A stretch of 64,000 bases of DNA from Nectonema munidae (GCA_030549495.1 JAUIRK010000007.1:683001-747000); one strand, 5' to 3'. Shown: positions 24,101-39,100, numbered from the stretch's first letter. The notes: a model not told the origin generated them from the sequence alone. Translations and numbers: made by a program.

Positions 24101-27100
24101 AGCTTATTTTGGCTGCAAATTATCGCATCAAGACAAGAATTTTGCTCTTCATAAAGAATACAAAATTTGTATAAGTAAATTATAAATGTGGTCAAAAAAG
24201 AAACTTCACAATGAGCTAATATAACCATATTCCCATCATTTGATAAAATAATTTGAATCCATGAATTGGAAAAATTAAATAATACCTTGGAAGATCTTAG
24301 AGATTCCTTAGCCTTTTCGATATTTCCCAACTTCTTAAAGGAAAGAGCAGCGATTTTAAATTCCTTCTGGCGAGTCAATAAAAGTAATTCGGCTTCTTTG
24401 TTGTGCTCATTTATTGAAAAGACGTCCTTACTCAAGGGTGTTTCAGTCTTTACCATCTCTTTTGATTCCATTTCTTTTTTAACTTTCAAATTTATCGATA
24501 AAATAAATGTATCATGATCAAAAATTGAAACTTAAGTAAAAAGAGTTTATCGAAACCATAAAAAGTTATCCATCCATTTTATTTCTAATATATATTTGAT
24601 GTAAAATGTTTAATTCAGTGGCTTTTGATTATGTCAGAACAAAATGGAATAGAATATTTGATACTGAAAGTTAAAATATATAGAGAGACATGTTTAAAAA
24701 AAATATTAAGTGGGCTATTTTTCAAAATGACAAAAAAAATTTTGCTTATCTAAAAAGTCTATAAAAAGAGTATTGACTAATCTTAGGGGAGAAAGGAACC
24801 ATAGCTCAATGCCCGCCCCTTATATATGCTAGTGTATTTCAGTGATCTAGCAAGATCACCCTGGAGACAACTAAACCTAACGCTCCGACACTTATGCTTA
24901 AATTTAAAAACCGTGAAACTAATCAAAAATATAAATAAACCTTTGCACACGTTTTATTTAGGTATTTTTTGATTTTGCGCAGGAACCATGATTGATGCAC
25001 TCAAGCGCAAACTAAATTTCTTTCTATTCATAACATTTTTAACTTTAGCAAGACGAAGTGTGGACTTTTTCCCACACTAATTAAAAAATTATTACTATTA
25101 TTTTCAAAAAAAAGATAACCAATATATGATAGCCACACCGATCATGTGTAATGGGACAAAATTTTAAATTAGTTGTAATCATTTTGAAAAAAACGTAGTA
25201 GTTATTCTAAAAAAAAATTAGATATCTCGATAACTTATGTTCAAATATTTTTCACAAAAAGGAATATTTTATTTTTTATATCTTCTTAATATTAACGCCA
25301 TCTAATTTTAAAATTAATTTTGGAGTTTTTGTTCAACCGAATTTTAAGCTGCAAATTATGTTATTTTAGACAAATACAAAAAGTTTTCATGTAAAATTAA
25401 ATTAGTTTTATACTTTACGATTATATACATTTTATGAAAAAAAACAAATAACATATTTTTCACATAAAAAACGGCATTCGAAAATGAATAATTCACAAGT
25501 CTCTGGAAGTCGAACACCGTGTGGGTGTTTGTAAACCAGCCATGGTGACTAAGCCACACTCTAAGCTACAGAGCGCGTCCTCAGGTTGCGGATAGAGGAG
25601 TGTCCAATAGTTATGGTCTTCCTAAATCTGAGTATGGATCCCATTTAAAAATTGTCTCACCAGGACAGGGAATCATTTTCTAAATCTACTGTAGAAAGAA
25701 TCATCAGCTCCAATAACAGTGTAATCATTCAAAGGACAACGCAAAGTGTGAAATATCGCAAACAGTAGATTACATAGAACTCTATTCCACAAGAATGTGT
25801 TTTATTTGTACAATAAATGTAGTAAAATACAAAGAATTTCTCAACGATTGTTCATTGTACGAATTTTGGACTTTTTGTCCAACTTTTTCGTGCTATAACT
25901 TTCCTTCGTCTTGAGAAGATTAAGGAAAAATAGATAATTTTATCACTTTATTTCTTCTGGTATTTATGGTGAAGACGAATTACTTGATTTTTCAAACATG
26001 GAGACTCTTTCTTTGAAAGAAAGGTCAAGCGATTTCGTAATTGAAAATAGAACTTATGGAAATGAAATATCAAAGTTTTGGACAACTATATTTGAAGAAT
26101 ACGCAAAGTGAAGCTCAAGAGATATAAAAATTTCTAATAGTTATTTAGGCCTGACAAATGTTTCAATGCACCTGTAAATTGGGCAAGCCCTATTCTAGGG
26201 GGTTATCATGCAAAATATGCATACTAAGCCAAATTAAAAAGCAGAACATGCAAGATTAAATTTCCTCTGCTCAACAACTCTGTTTGCTCACCAAAAGAAA
26301 TGATTTTAAACGCTAGAAAGCAAAAATGTAAAATAAGTAACTTAGCATAACTTACCAAAAGAGTTGTTGGAAAATGAGCTACTTTCCACAACAGTAAGAA
26401 TGTCATTTGTAACTGAGTCAGCGGTATCAGAAGCAAGAGAAGGTTGTGCGTAATCGATTTCTTCTAATAAAAATACGATATATGCTTTTATAAACAACGA
26501 ACTTAAAAAGACTTCTTAATCTCTCTTAAAAGTAGTAAATTGAGTGAAGGCGTATACAGCAGGAGAATTATTAGGAAGGGCGATTTTGTTAAATTGTATT
26601 GCCTCTAAAATTGGCAACAATGTATTTGTTTTTGATGTTTTAGATAGAATTTTATTAACTATTTACCTTTTTAGGCAAAATAAATTTTTAAAATTTTATT
26701 ATTAAAAAATATAAAGTTATTCAGAAATTATTGGTAGGTGCGAACGCCAATCCACGCGTATTACACTTCTCTAGATCTATTACTGATTGTCCAAATTACA
26801 CAACTATAAACATATAGAATATGGCATCAAAATCGTGGAGAGTTTTACTAAAACCAAAAGAAACGTTGAACGAAGTAAAATTCAGGTTGGGTTTATACTG
26901 GTAGAAGTGCAAATGATGCAATTTTTATATAAGACAATTGATAAAAAAAAATGAGCAAGAAACGGGCATATCCTTTATCTTGCCTTAAACTTGGAGCTAA
27001 AATATGAAATTAAAGAAGATATACAGCAAAATGTATACGTAGATGACATCTTTTTTAGCCGGTTCTGAAAAAAAGGCTAACAAATTAAAATATCCATTAT

Positions 27101-30100
27101 TTCAATGAAAATTAGACTTTGCAAATTTTTATTTATCAATATAACGATACTTGTAAAAAACGAATTGCTTTGTATGCCAGATGTAGTTTCTAATCGACAA
27201 TTATTTTAAAGTTTTTTGGAATTCCTCTATAACTTTATACTTATCTGTTAGCTATACATATATGTTATAAAATATAATTGAAAAACCTGTAGGTTGAACG
27301 TGGGTATACAACTTGTTTGTCATTCCGAACATATATAATATAGTGGTTTCTATTCCATAGTTTGCAATGTGCATGTTTTAATGCAAATGATTAGAGAGAC
27401 AACGTTTGACTTTCTGTTCATATTTTGCTAGATCTAAGATTTGATATACCTCACTCATTCGGGGAGATTATAGGTTATTACCTATATTTTTGTAACTTGC
27501 ACGATTTTAAATAACACATTTTTTAATTAATCAAAGAATCGAAAAATATTCTTTAAAAAATCAAAATTTTTTAATGACCTCTATGTTATAGTGGTATTAT
27601 AACGAAGTATTAGAATGTTAAAAAAGAATGAAGAAAAATCTAACTCTGTTGCTCTGAGTGTAGCGAAAGAGATTGCTACAATGCTTAAAAAGAGTCTGTA
27701 GTCTTCAAATACCTTTAAGAGTCAAGATTTTGTTTCTAAGTTGTCAACATAGAATGCCCAGAGATTTCAGAGAAGCTTAAAGTGTGAGAGAGTTTTGTTT
27801 TTGTCTGCAAGATTTTATGAGCAACACAAAACTGATAATAATGTGGAACTTATTAAGACCTTGGTGAAAATATATCATCACAGGGGTGCAGGCCCTACCT
27901 CCAACACAGCACTTGAGCGGACAAATTTTTGCCCAGAACTAATAGGATTAAACCCAAAGAAATGCAAGATAGCAAAAAATTACGTGACAATACAGCTAGC
28001 TATACCTGTTATCCAAGTATAACATGTGTTAGAATATGTGAGATTTTTTTTCAAGAAATTTTAGTTATTGGATTTTAAAGGTACCGGGACTTAAATCGAA
28101 TTTGTTGGCTTGTATCAATGATTCGCTTGTTTGCTTTTGCAGAAAATAATGATCACGTATTAGTTTAAACTAACTCTGATCTTTATCGTTTGTCTTCAAT
28201 CTCTCATTTCTAAATCAATAAGCAAAAATAATTTATGTTTTTGTCTCCTTTGTAAGCTATAATGTATCGTGTTCACGTCTAGTTCTATATTAACTGAATT
28301 AGCGCAGTCAGTGAAGTATCAAGATATTAAAGATTACTGCATTCTAGCAATAAAAGTATTTTCTGGTTAAGTGTAAACAATTAACAATTGCTTCTTTCGA
28401 ACTACACATATGATAGTCTTCCGTTAGTGATTGAAAGATCTTAAAAATAATAAATAAAACCGAAATAAGCATTATTTTAGATCACTTGGATCGGTATAGA
28501 GATCGCCTTAGAAATCAGCCGGTTACATGATAAAGGTCGGTTCTACAAAAAATCATTACTTTCCATCTTTAATTTGTGTTTAACATATATGACGGGAGGT
28601 AGATCTTCGAAATTGATGTTTTGCCTGTTTTCCGGTAAAGCCAGCAGCGATTCCAATTCTTTAATGCCTCTCTTAATTCGTCGTGACTTGGAAACATTTT
28701 TCTCGTTCTCAGCCTCAATTTTAGCTTCCTCATAATTTGCTAATCTTCTAAGGATATCTTCCTTTATAGTATCTAAAAGAAAAATGAAAGATTGCATTAA
28801 ATGAATCATTTGCGAGCAAATAAATATATTTACTGGATGGAGAATCTGGGTTAAGTGATGGTGAATTTGGTGGGAAGTTAAATTCTGAACACACATTATC
28901 TATTTGATCACAACCTTCAGTTTTGCCCGAGTTCCTGAACTAAAGAACAATACATGCAAATATTCTGATATAAGTTTACAGGAACATTCTTTCGGAATTA
29001 CACACAGAGCAGCTTTAATAGATATTGGATTAAGTGGCAACGCAATAGACTAAACCTACACAGTTAATAGACATGTAGGAATGATATTTAGTTGATAAAT
29101 ATATTTAGTTTACGTAGTAATAATGTCAGTATGAGACCTAGGCGCTTTCTTTTAAATTTTATAAATTTCCAAGCGAATGAAAGTATATTAAGGGATTTGT
29201 TAGAGCTTGATAATCTAGCCCTCTAAACATGAGAAATATCTAACCAAAATATTTAACAAATCAAAAGATCCGAATTCCTCTTCCAATAAAACCGATTATC
29301 CTCCCCAAAATTTGATCGTCTGGCAAGCGCAGGTGTGTCAAATATACGATGTAGCTCTCCTTCTTATCTTTATTCACAGTAGACTTCTTACAACTTTGAT
29401 TTAGCTACACTATTTATAACACTCCTATAAATAATTCTAGTCTCGGAAAAAACAAGATGGTTTTATTTTGTCTCACTGAGTACACACAACTGTACATCTG
29501 CATCTTTTTTTGTTTTCGCTTTTAAAATAAAGGTTTTGAGTTTTTAAGAGGAAAGCAAGAAAAAATGATACATAAAACATGAAGTATACATTGTATGTTT
29601 TCATCACTCTCTTTACACTAAATCATTGATTAGGCTATTCATTGCCAATAGCTACAAAGCTAATTAACTATTGGCAATTAACTATATTAACTATTAATTA
29701 ATAGCAACAAAACTAATTAACCAACTAACGAAATAACTGGATAAATAAACAACAAATTCACTATATATTTAGAACATCGTTTTTTCTTAAATAACATCTA
29801 TTTGACGTTTATATACCCATTGCCCTTTTTTAATGTCACACGTCAAAGTACACCATTACAATTTGTAAAACGAAAACAATTGGATGCAACTTTAACAAGA
29901 TATCGCAGTTCAAGAAATTATAGGAAACTAATAACACATGCTAAATAATAAACGCTTTGATGTAATGGAGCATGAAATTTTTTAGATGCTCATTTTCAAT
30001 AAAAATCCAATTACCTGAGAAACTTTTTACTCTCTCGGGGCTGAAAAACATAATTAGACCATAAGCTCTGAAAAATATGAACAGAAAGTTGAACTTCGTC

Positions 30101-33100
30101 TCCCTAATCATTGGTATCAAAACATGCACATAGCAAATTATAGAAAAATTTTCTAAAACTTTTAAGATACTTTTATTACTTGATTTTTTTCTTGTAAACA
30201 AAAAAAATCTACTTCAAAATATTTCATTACTTGAAAAAAGCAAACCAAATATTACAAAAGATCAATTTTAGAATTACAAATATAATATATTTCTTTTATT
30301 CATACAAATAAAAGGAAAAAGAGAAACAAATCAAATTAATTTTGATGCCTAACAGGGTTGTTCAGGAAAAAAACACATCCATTTTGAGGCGTAAGAAATT
30401 TGAAATCCAATTCAAAGATACTCACTAAGGTTAAAAGTGGCTTAAATCAAGGGAATATAGTCGAAAACATGAAGTTATTTCAAATGAAAAAAAGAATATA
30501 TAATGAGAGAATAAAATAAGAAAAAAACATAAATATATAAGGAGAGAATATAAAGAGAAAAAGAATATACCATCTTTTCATCTTCATTGTTGGGTCTTAT
30601 TAAGAAGTTTTCAGTTTCAATAACCATACTATTCTTTAAACTTTTTCCTTCAAATAGGTTTTCTTCTAAAGGAGAACCACAAGTACTTGTTTGCACATCT
30701 TCAATTTAAAGAAAGAAATCAAATCAATATACCTTATCATTAAAAAAAAACACTAAACCAGTGTTTCCTTACCTTTTTTTAGGCGACCCGAATTATATTT
30801 CTCAAAATATGGCGCGACCCCACTAATTTAGTTGCGTATACTATATTAAAACTATAAATGATTATCTGGTTGTAAAAGTAAGGGACGACAACTGCAAAGA
30901 ATATATCTGGAAGAGAGATACTTTAACGTTGTGAAGGACAAAATTAACATCATTTAATTTTATTTTATTCACAGCATTATGAATTTTAAAACTTGTCATT
31001 AATTAAAACAACCACTTCTGGAATAATATTCTGTCACATCCTTTAAAAAAGAAGCTAATTGTGTGAAATGGTAAATTAATTTTAAGTCTTGAAAAGTGCT
31101 ACCCTCAAATCATGTGTGGGTTGCAGCCAGAGCTTCAACCTTAGCTTTAGATTATGATGGCAGTCAGAGCTGCAAATCGTGATTCACAGAAATAGGTTGT
31201 AGCGAAAGGCAATAGCACTTTCACAGCCTCAAATTCCAGGACTGGTTTCTTTTTTTCAGAGCGTCCAAGACACACTTAGAGTTTATCGCTGAAAGTTAAA
31301 ACAAAGAATTTCCTCATGATGGATCTCTATAAGCTCCTCTTGAAGATTTTGGATAGAAGACTCTTCTGAAAAATCCTCGGCTTGGATATCGAAGGGTCTT
31401 CGGAAACATTTGTATTTCTCATGCAGCACTCCATCCAGAATGTATCTGTCAAACTCCTCACTCAATTTCTCAAGGTGCCCAACAGTGACACTTTGTATGG
31501 CCAAAAATGAAACGGCTTTTTCATCTTCCAGAAAAAGGTTGAAAAGTGGAAAGGACGCAGTCTTTGTTAGTTCAATCCTTCCTTTCCAAGCCTTAATTTT
31601 GCTTTGAACGCCTTGAATTTTTCTAACTTTCGTCTCCTGTTGTTGTCTCTAGTGATTTACAGAACAGAAAGTTTTCTTTAATGTACTCTTCCCTTGGTAC
31701 CACGCATATACCAAGACATCAGCATCGTCACAGACGTCAGTTGACTCAGCAAACTGCAAGCTAAATTTTACGATCCCCTTGATGGCAGCCACTACCTGTT
31801 CTTTGCGAAATCTCTTGAATTCTTCTTTTGATCGTGTTGCGGAATAGCTTCAATTTTTTCACTGCAGCATCTCCAAGGATGATGGTGCAAACCATAACAA
31901 GGGCTGAGTGCTTTACCAACTTTTCTCCAATTGTGTGTGGCTGCATACACTTAGCAATTTTTTGCACCAAGATAGGACCCACGTGTTGGTTGTTGAAGAG
32001 AAAAAAGCCTTTATGCATAGAGTTCTCTAACAGCTGACGTTTCAGTTCTTCTTCTTTCCCCTTATAATACTCATGATCTTTCTCTGTCAGAGTTGCGTGT
32101 TTTTCCAAGAGATGGCGCTTGAGATTCTTTTCTTTAAGCGACTGGTGGCGGACCACTTCCCAAGATACAACGCATTGTGGTTTTTGGGTTGCATCATCGA
32201 TGAGATACTTAAATCCAGTGCTAAGAAATTCTTCTTTGTACACCGTTTTCTGGACATGACTAAAGATTCTGAAATGAAATTTGACCGCTTTTTTCTTCTT
32301 AATGTCTTTTATGTCTTTCTTAAAAGATATGAAAATTAAAATTTATTTATCATTTTTGTGGGTTTCTCTTCTTCGTACTTTTCTTCATTTATCTTTATAT
32401 CCCTGAACTATATTATATACTGTGAGTGTAATATCCTTAAAAACTCTTAGAATTAAAAGCGAGTACAGATGTTGCAGAAATTACATATTTCCTTCTAATG
32501 AATACACATTTTTAATATTTTATTATGTTTAAAACTATGCACGTCCCTGGTCTAAACCATTGACTAAGCCAATTAGCCTCGTTGTATCACCCCATTTTAG
32601 TCTAAAGCAATTAATCTCGTCGTACCATCCCATTTTTTATTTTTCGTACGCCACTGATTGTGATAGCATTCCATGTTCAAAAATCTCTCCAGCCTGCAAG
32701 TGGTTAAAACTTTTTCGTACTTTGAAACAAATTGAAGAGCAATCGCCTGACTTAACCTAATCCTCAACAACCAAACAATACACACAGCAAACACACAATA
32801 TTGGGTTTAACTTTTGACCCAAAACTCACCTTCAACAAACACATATCCAAGGCAGCACAGAAAGCACAAAAACTATATGCTAGCACTATATGGTCTCCCA
32901 TAACTTCTACAAACACTATACAAAATATAATAGAAAACACAGCTACCAGAATAATAACAGGATGAACAAAGGACACAAACACTTACACGATGAGACTCAA
33001 ATACCACCTCTAGAAGATTACATTATGTTTTGACATATGACATTCACATTTTTTGATATTTTCTTTCTTTTCCTCCTCTTCTATCCTCCATGTGTGGTTT

Positions 33101-36100
33101 TGACTTGTCAATATTTAGTTGTTTCAACTTTTGCAAAATGGAATTTGAAACGTCGTATAAAGATAAACACAAACTAATCCATTAACGGTTTTTTGTGTTC
33201 CAGAAATATATTGCAAATGATTTAGGATCTTTTAAATGCTTTATGATAAGAAAAGGACAATGTAAAGTAAAACTAAAAATTAGCATCCTAGATGAAGTCG
33301 TGGTAGCACTAAATGAGGACACCCATCTAAAGCAAAACGTAAAGTAATCTGATTAAAAAGTTACATTAAAGATCAAGCAAAAACAACAACAGAATAAACC
33401 GCAGCTGAAAATGTTGCAAAAAATTTACCAAGAGTTGAAAACTTTTGCAGAACCATTCGATCACAAAGGCTGGATGATGCTGCTAAACCAGATCGATCAC
33501 CCTGTCGATAGAGCAGCTGTTCCTGTCATACATTTCATTTACAGTGAAACATTAATGGTGAACACTTTCTACTTTACAGTGGTGTTGGTGACATTTCTCG
33601 TATAGTAGTATTCGCCACAAACTAATCCGTTCAATTGTTGGCTACTTCTGAAGAGTGGTTTGCTGATGGTACCTTTAAGGTGGGCCCTGAAATTTTTTCC
33701 CAATTGTACACGATCCATGCAAAGGTAAACCAACATGCTGTACCTTGTGTGTATGCCCTACTCCCAGTAAAAAAACAACAGACCTACACTCATTTCTTTA
33801 AAGAAATTTCAAACAGATTTTGTGCAATAGGAAATGCACTGGTAGTAATGCTTTTTGATTTCGAAGCTGCTACAAATAACGCATTTTACCGTGTTTATCC
33901 TGGTACCGATATCAGTGTTTACTTTTTTCACTTCTCAAATATTTGGAAACATATTGACGCCATTGGTCTTCAAGAAAGCTACAACAAAGATGATGAATTT
34001 TCGATACATTTACGAGTGATTACAGCTGTGTCGTTTATCACTCCTAATGACGTTGTTGCTGCCCTTGAAGAAATCAGTGACGAGATCAGAAATAGATACA
34101 ACACAGATGCAGAAGGACTTCGGTCGATATGGCTGAAAAATGCCACATGCAGGCCTCCTTTGTATGCAATAAATTAAATTAAAGTTTAAAATTACATTTT
34201 AAAATTTTTGCAATATAGAAAAGCAAAAAATCATCTTATATAATTTTCATATTATTCCTCCTACCTACACATATATTCAGTTAGTAAAGTAATTTGCTTA
34301 AAAATACATCTGGGACTTGGGTCTACGAATTGACAGGTATGAAGTCATGAATTTAAATGTGCGCCTTTTAAAAAGAAATCCTTGTGAGCTTGAAGGTGTT
34401 ATAAATGTAATTGTGCCTTGAAGATTATATATTGCATACTAACAGTATATATTAGAGCAGAGCTTTTCAAACTTTTTTTACTGCGGCCCATAGCAAGAAC
34501 CACAGTTTGCATCGCGACCCATAATACTTAGGTGTAATAAGACAAACTCTGTTTACTAGATTCGTTTATTCAGCATCTTTTTTGTCACGGCCCATTTTAT
34601 TTTTCACGCGACCCAATGAAGGGTCGGGACCCACAGTTTGAAAAACGCTGTATTACAGGATAGTGCGTACATTAAGGCCTGACGGTGTTATTAATACAAT
34701 TGAATGTTATTTGCATATTAACATTAGAAGATAATGTTACAAAAGTTACTCTGGGGTTTGTTGATTGACAAGGCACAATTAGCACCTCTCGTTGCAAAGG
34801 ATGAGGGAGCAGTGAAGTTGGAGTGCTAAAGTTCGAACCCAAGACCATGGAAAATGAAAGCCCGTAAGGAAAACTTATAAATACGTCACTGTTGTCAACG
34901 TTTCAATATAAATCGTTCTATGAATATATATTTTGTACAATCCCTTCATGCATGAATAAAAGCAATTTTTATTCAGGATGAGTTTATTACAATTTATTTT
35001 ATGTTTCTTTTAAATTATTAAAAAATTACATAATATAAACTTTCCAAAATTTTATTATAAGTCTAACTTTTATATCTGTAAATAAGTAAAAATGTTTAGA
35101 GGTTAAAACATTAAAAAAATGTTAAGAACCCCTCATATACGATATTTGAATGCAGTGTTGCATACTGGAAATGATATCCAGTGGAACGTGGTTATCGATT
35201 CGAGTTTTTCAGAAAAAAATATCTAAACTTGACTTGTCTCGTGTTGGTTAATGTATAGCTACTAACACACACCATAACAACATGTTCGAACAACACGGAC
35301 ATGATGGCAATTATTTGTATATTAAGAGAAATTTACGGTCTTTGAAAGTGGCATTTTGGGTCGAAAGAATAGGAGGAATTTCGTGTGGGTGAAAAGAAGT
35401 GTTTTGCTGAGTAGCTTTTAGCTTAAGATTGTGAAGAGTTTCCAGGCCTCTGGTTAAACGCCTCGTCTTAACTGAGTTCTCTTCTCTTTCTGCATACTCT
35501 TTAGCAATTTCATACATTTTGATTCTTTCATTTATAAGCACAAGATCATCAGAAGTAGTTGAAGTAACCATGCTTTCAAAACGAGAAGAATAAGGAGAAA
35601 CGGATTCGGTGCCTTCTTCATCTTTTCTTTGAATCTTATCAAGTTGCATCTTTACAATAAAACGATGATAGAGTACAAATTTGTAAACAAGCATGCATTC
35701 TTTAATAACATTGAGACATATTAAGCGCTATCTCCTCAACATTTTATGTGATGCGACTCTTCTAATTTTGAATGTTTTTTACCCAAGGATAGGATAGAGG
35801 CATGATATGAACATGTGAATAATAATCTGTCCTATCATTCCATCTCGTTTCAACTTTTTCTATGCATCCAGGATACATCCTAATTTAAGTTTATTCAATC
35901 ACACTTAAAAATGCGATGGCTTATGAATAATTTATTTAAATCTTTTTTCAAACTAAGCATTAAATAAATAAATTAATGTATAAAGACAGGACTATTATAA
36001 ACATATTGTTTAGAATTCCTATATATCCGTCTAAAAATGGAAAGCGATGGATAAGCAAGGGTTAAAGTATTGAAACTAAATAGCGGGTGCGGGTTTGAAA

Positions 36101-39100
36101 TATAAAACCACGGAACTAGTCTCCATTTTTAAACTATAACTACAGAGCGGGTGTGGGTAGTTCCTTTTTTGCCGCAAGTGCGAAACAAAAAATTTTGGGG
36201 CAGGAAGGGTGCTGACAAGTTTATATAACGTATGCAGGGTTCCATTTGATTTGATAGCTGAAGATATCATACATCAGTTGGGAATCTAAATTTTTAGTAC
36301 CCATATAATTAGGATGCTGAATAAATATTAAATTGCGCCAAAAGTCTGATTTATTTCTCTGAAACTCCCTTGTAATATATAAATGCATAAGTTTAAAATC
36401 ATGCATAATTTCAACATACTTTTATTAAAGTACTCCAATTGAGTATATTTTTTGATAAAGTCATTAATGATAACACAGGCCAACATAAAAAAATTTTTTT
36501 AAGTTGCCAGAATTTTTTCAACAAATAATTATTATTTTATATTTTTTTATTTTAAAAATATATTTTATTTTATTTAGTTCGCTCTAATTCAACAGCAATT
36601 GTCTTTTTTGGAAAACTGCATAAAATTTTTTAATAGTAAAACTTCTAATATCAAAATTGCTTGTAAGTCGTTCTCAAATCATTTTATTTCTAAAAAGTAA
36701 GCTTTAAATAATCATATTTATTTTTATGTTAAAATTTAGACAATTTTACAGATTTTTTAATTCAAAAATTTAATGAAGTTGTCTAGAAAATTTTGGAAAA
36801 ATCCTTCTGATATTTTTTGTTATATTTGTGGGCGTTATACTTTGCCTAGTCAAAGGAAAAATATATCACCTTTTGTTAAAAGAGTTTATTTTGCATATTT
36901 TGAAGTTAAACTTGGTGATCAAGATGAGTGTTGGGCACCGCACAAAACATGCAAGTCTTGTGTTGAACAATTGAGACAATGGAGTAAGGGAAAGAAGAAA
37001 AAGTTGAATTTTGGTATTCCAATGATATGGAGGGGGCCAAAAAATCATCATAATGATTGTTATTTTTGCTGGATCGACATCAAAGGATTAAATAAGTTTA
37101 AAAAAAAAAAATTAGTTTATCCTGAATTGGAGTCTGCCAGACAACCTATTCCATATGGTATTGGAATTCCAGTTCCAAAAGTTCGTGAAAATTTTAATTC
37201 ACAAGATGAAGAAGAAATAGAAGAGGAAATTTCAAGCGAAGCAAGTGCAAGCGAAGATCATTTAGAAAGTGAAAGCAACAGTTACAATAAGTTTAATCAA
37301 GAAGAGCTCAGCGACCTCATTAGAGATCTTGATTTGAGTAAAGAAAAGTCGGAAGTGTTGGCCCCTCGCTTAAAAGAAAAAAAGGGGTTAACAAAAAACA
37401 CCAAAATAGCTTTCTACAGAACAAGAGAGCATTCACTGTTGAAATTTTTTACAAAGAATGAAATGTTAGTTTATTGTAATGATGTCAAAAGTCTTCTATT
37501 TGCACTCAACACCACATACAAACCTGATGAATGGAGATTGTTTATTGATGGCTCTCTCAAAAGTTTGAAATGCGTTTTATTACACAACTTGAATTCATTT
37601 CCTTCGATTCCAATTGGCTATTCAACAACATTGAAAGAAGATTATGAAAATGTACAGTTATTGTTAAATTGTATTAATTACGAACATCATAAGTGGTCAC
37701 TATGTGTTGACTTCAAAATTGTTAACTTTTTGTTGGGACAACAATCTGGATACACAAAGTTTCCCTGTTTTTACTGTCTTTGGGATAGTAGAGATAAGAA
37801 CAAGCACGGACACAAAAAGAACGGCCTCTGAGAGAAAATTCAATTGTGCGAAGCAAAAACATTATAAAGGAGCCGCTTGTTGAAAAGAAAAAGATTATTT
37901 TTCCTCCTCTCCATATTAAATTGGGTTTGATGAAGCAGTTTGTAAGATCATTCGACAAACAAGGAGGTTGCTTTAAGCACATAATTGACTCAAACCGCCG
38001 TGTTAGCTTAGAAAAGTTGATGGCCGGAGTCTTTGACGGTCCCCAAATCAGAAAGCTAGTAAAAGATAATAAATTTGTGAGATCTATTAGCAAAATTGAA
38101 TCAAATGCTTGACAAAGCTATGTTGAAGTCATTAACAACTTCCTTGGAAACAATAAAGCTATCTAGTGCAAGAAAATATAACCTATCACAATAATGATCC
38201 TCATAGAAGAACCAATTATTGAAATCTAGAATATATTAGACAATTATATTAGTTCAATTTCGCTTTGCGCTTCACGATGGTAACATCAACGTCTTTATCA
38301 TGACATCATTTCATATTTGAAGAGGAAGATGTAAGACAGTGAACGCCTGAACCGAATATAAAATAAAAGTTGTTGAGTGTTTTAATTATATGAATACGCT
38401 TTTTTGGTCATTCAATATTCCTATTCTAAAATGAGTCTCCACCTCTATAAATCACCCTTTTTCCAAAGTCCCTTGAATATAAAGGGATTTTAGTGCAAAT
38501 ACCTGTAAATCTGCATCATTTTCGCAATCACTGAATCCATCATCGTCGACGAGGTTCTCAGCACCAGAACTTTGCATGAACCCTTTAGCATCCGCACCTT
38601 CAAACTCATTGGCGGGAGTGTGATTAACTTCAAGGCATTTTTCCGTCTTTCTCTCAACTAAATTAAATATTTCAAGAGGTAAAAAACTTGATTAACCCTA
38701 GAATTCTCTTTCGCGTCTATATCATCCATGTTAGACTAAAACTTTAAATTTAATTAACAAAACAAAGCCTTCATAAAACGTGATTTTTGGCCTAAAAAAT
38801 GAAACAATAGTATATAGAGTATACAACGCATGGGTAGTTTTGCCAGAATACTATATTTATTTTTTACAAAATTGATAAAATTTAAAAATCCTACATTCAG
38901 TAAAAATTTTATTTAAATTTTGCACACCTTTAAGAATATTATATACTGATAATGTATGAATTTTCATAGAACTTTAGCAGTATATACCAAAGTTATACCC
39001 TTTTGAAATTTAGTTACTTGGAAGCAATATTAAAATGATAGATACATATACCACTTTTTTATGCAAAATTTTCTCTAAAATAAAAAAATCTACCATTTTT

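Noticed and set aside
27795-28022. 75-codon plus-strand ORF
   Set aside because: No recognisable similarity, inside a CC2D1 intron, and composition no different from neighbouring repeats.
29941-30201. 86-codon minus ORF considered as a missing CC2D1 DM14 exon
   Set aside because: Sequence has no DM14 pattern and overlaps the dispersed repeat; exons 4 and 5 already join in phase without it.
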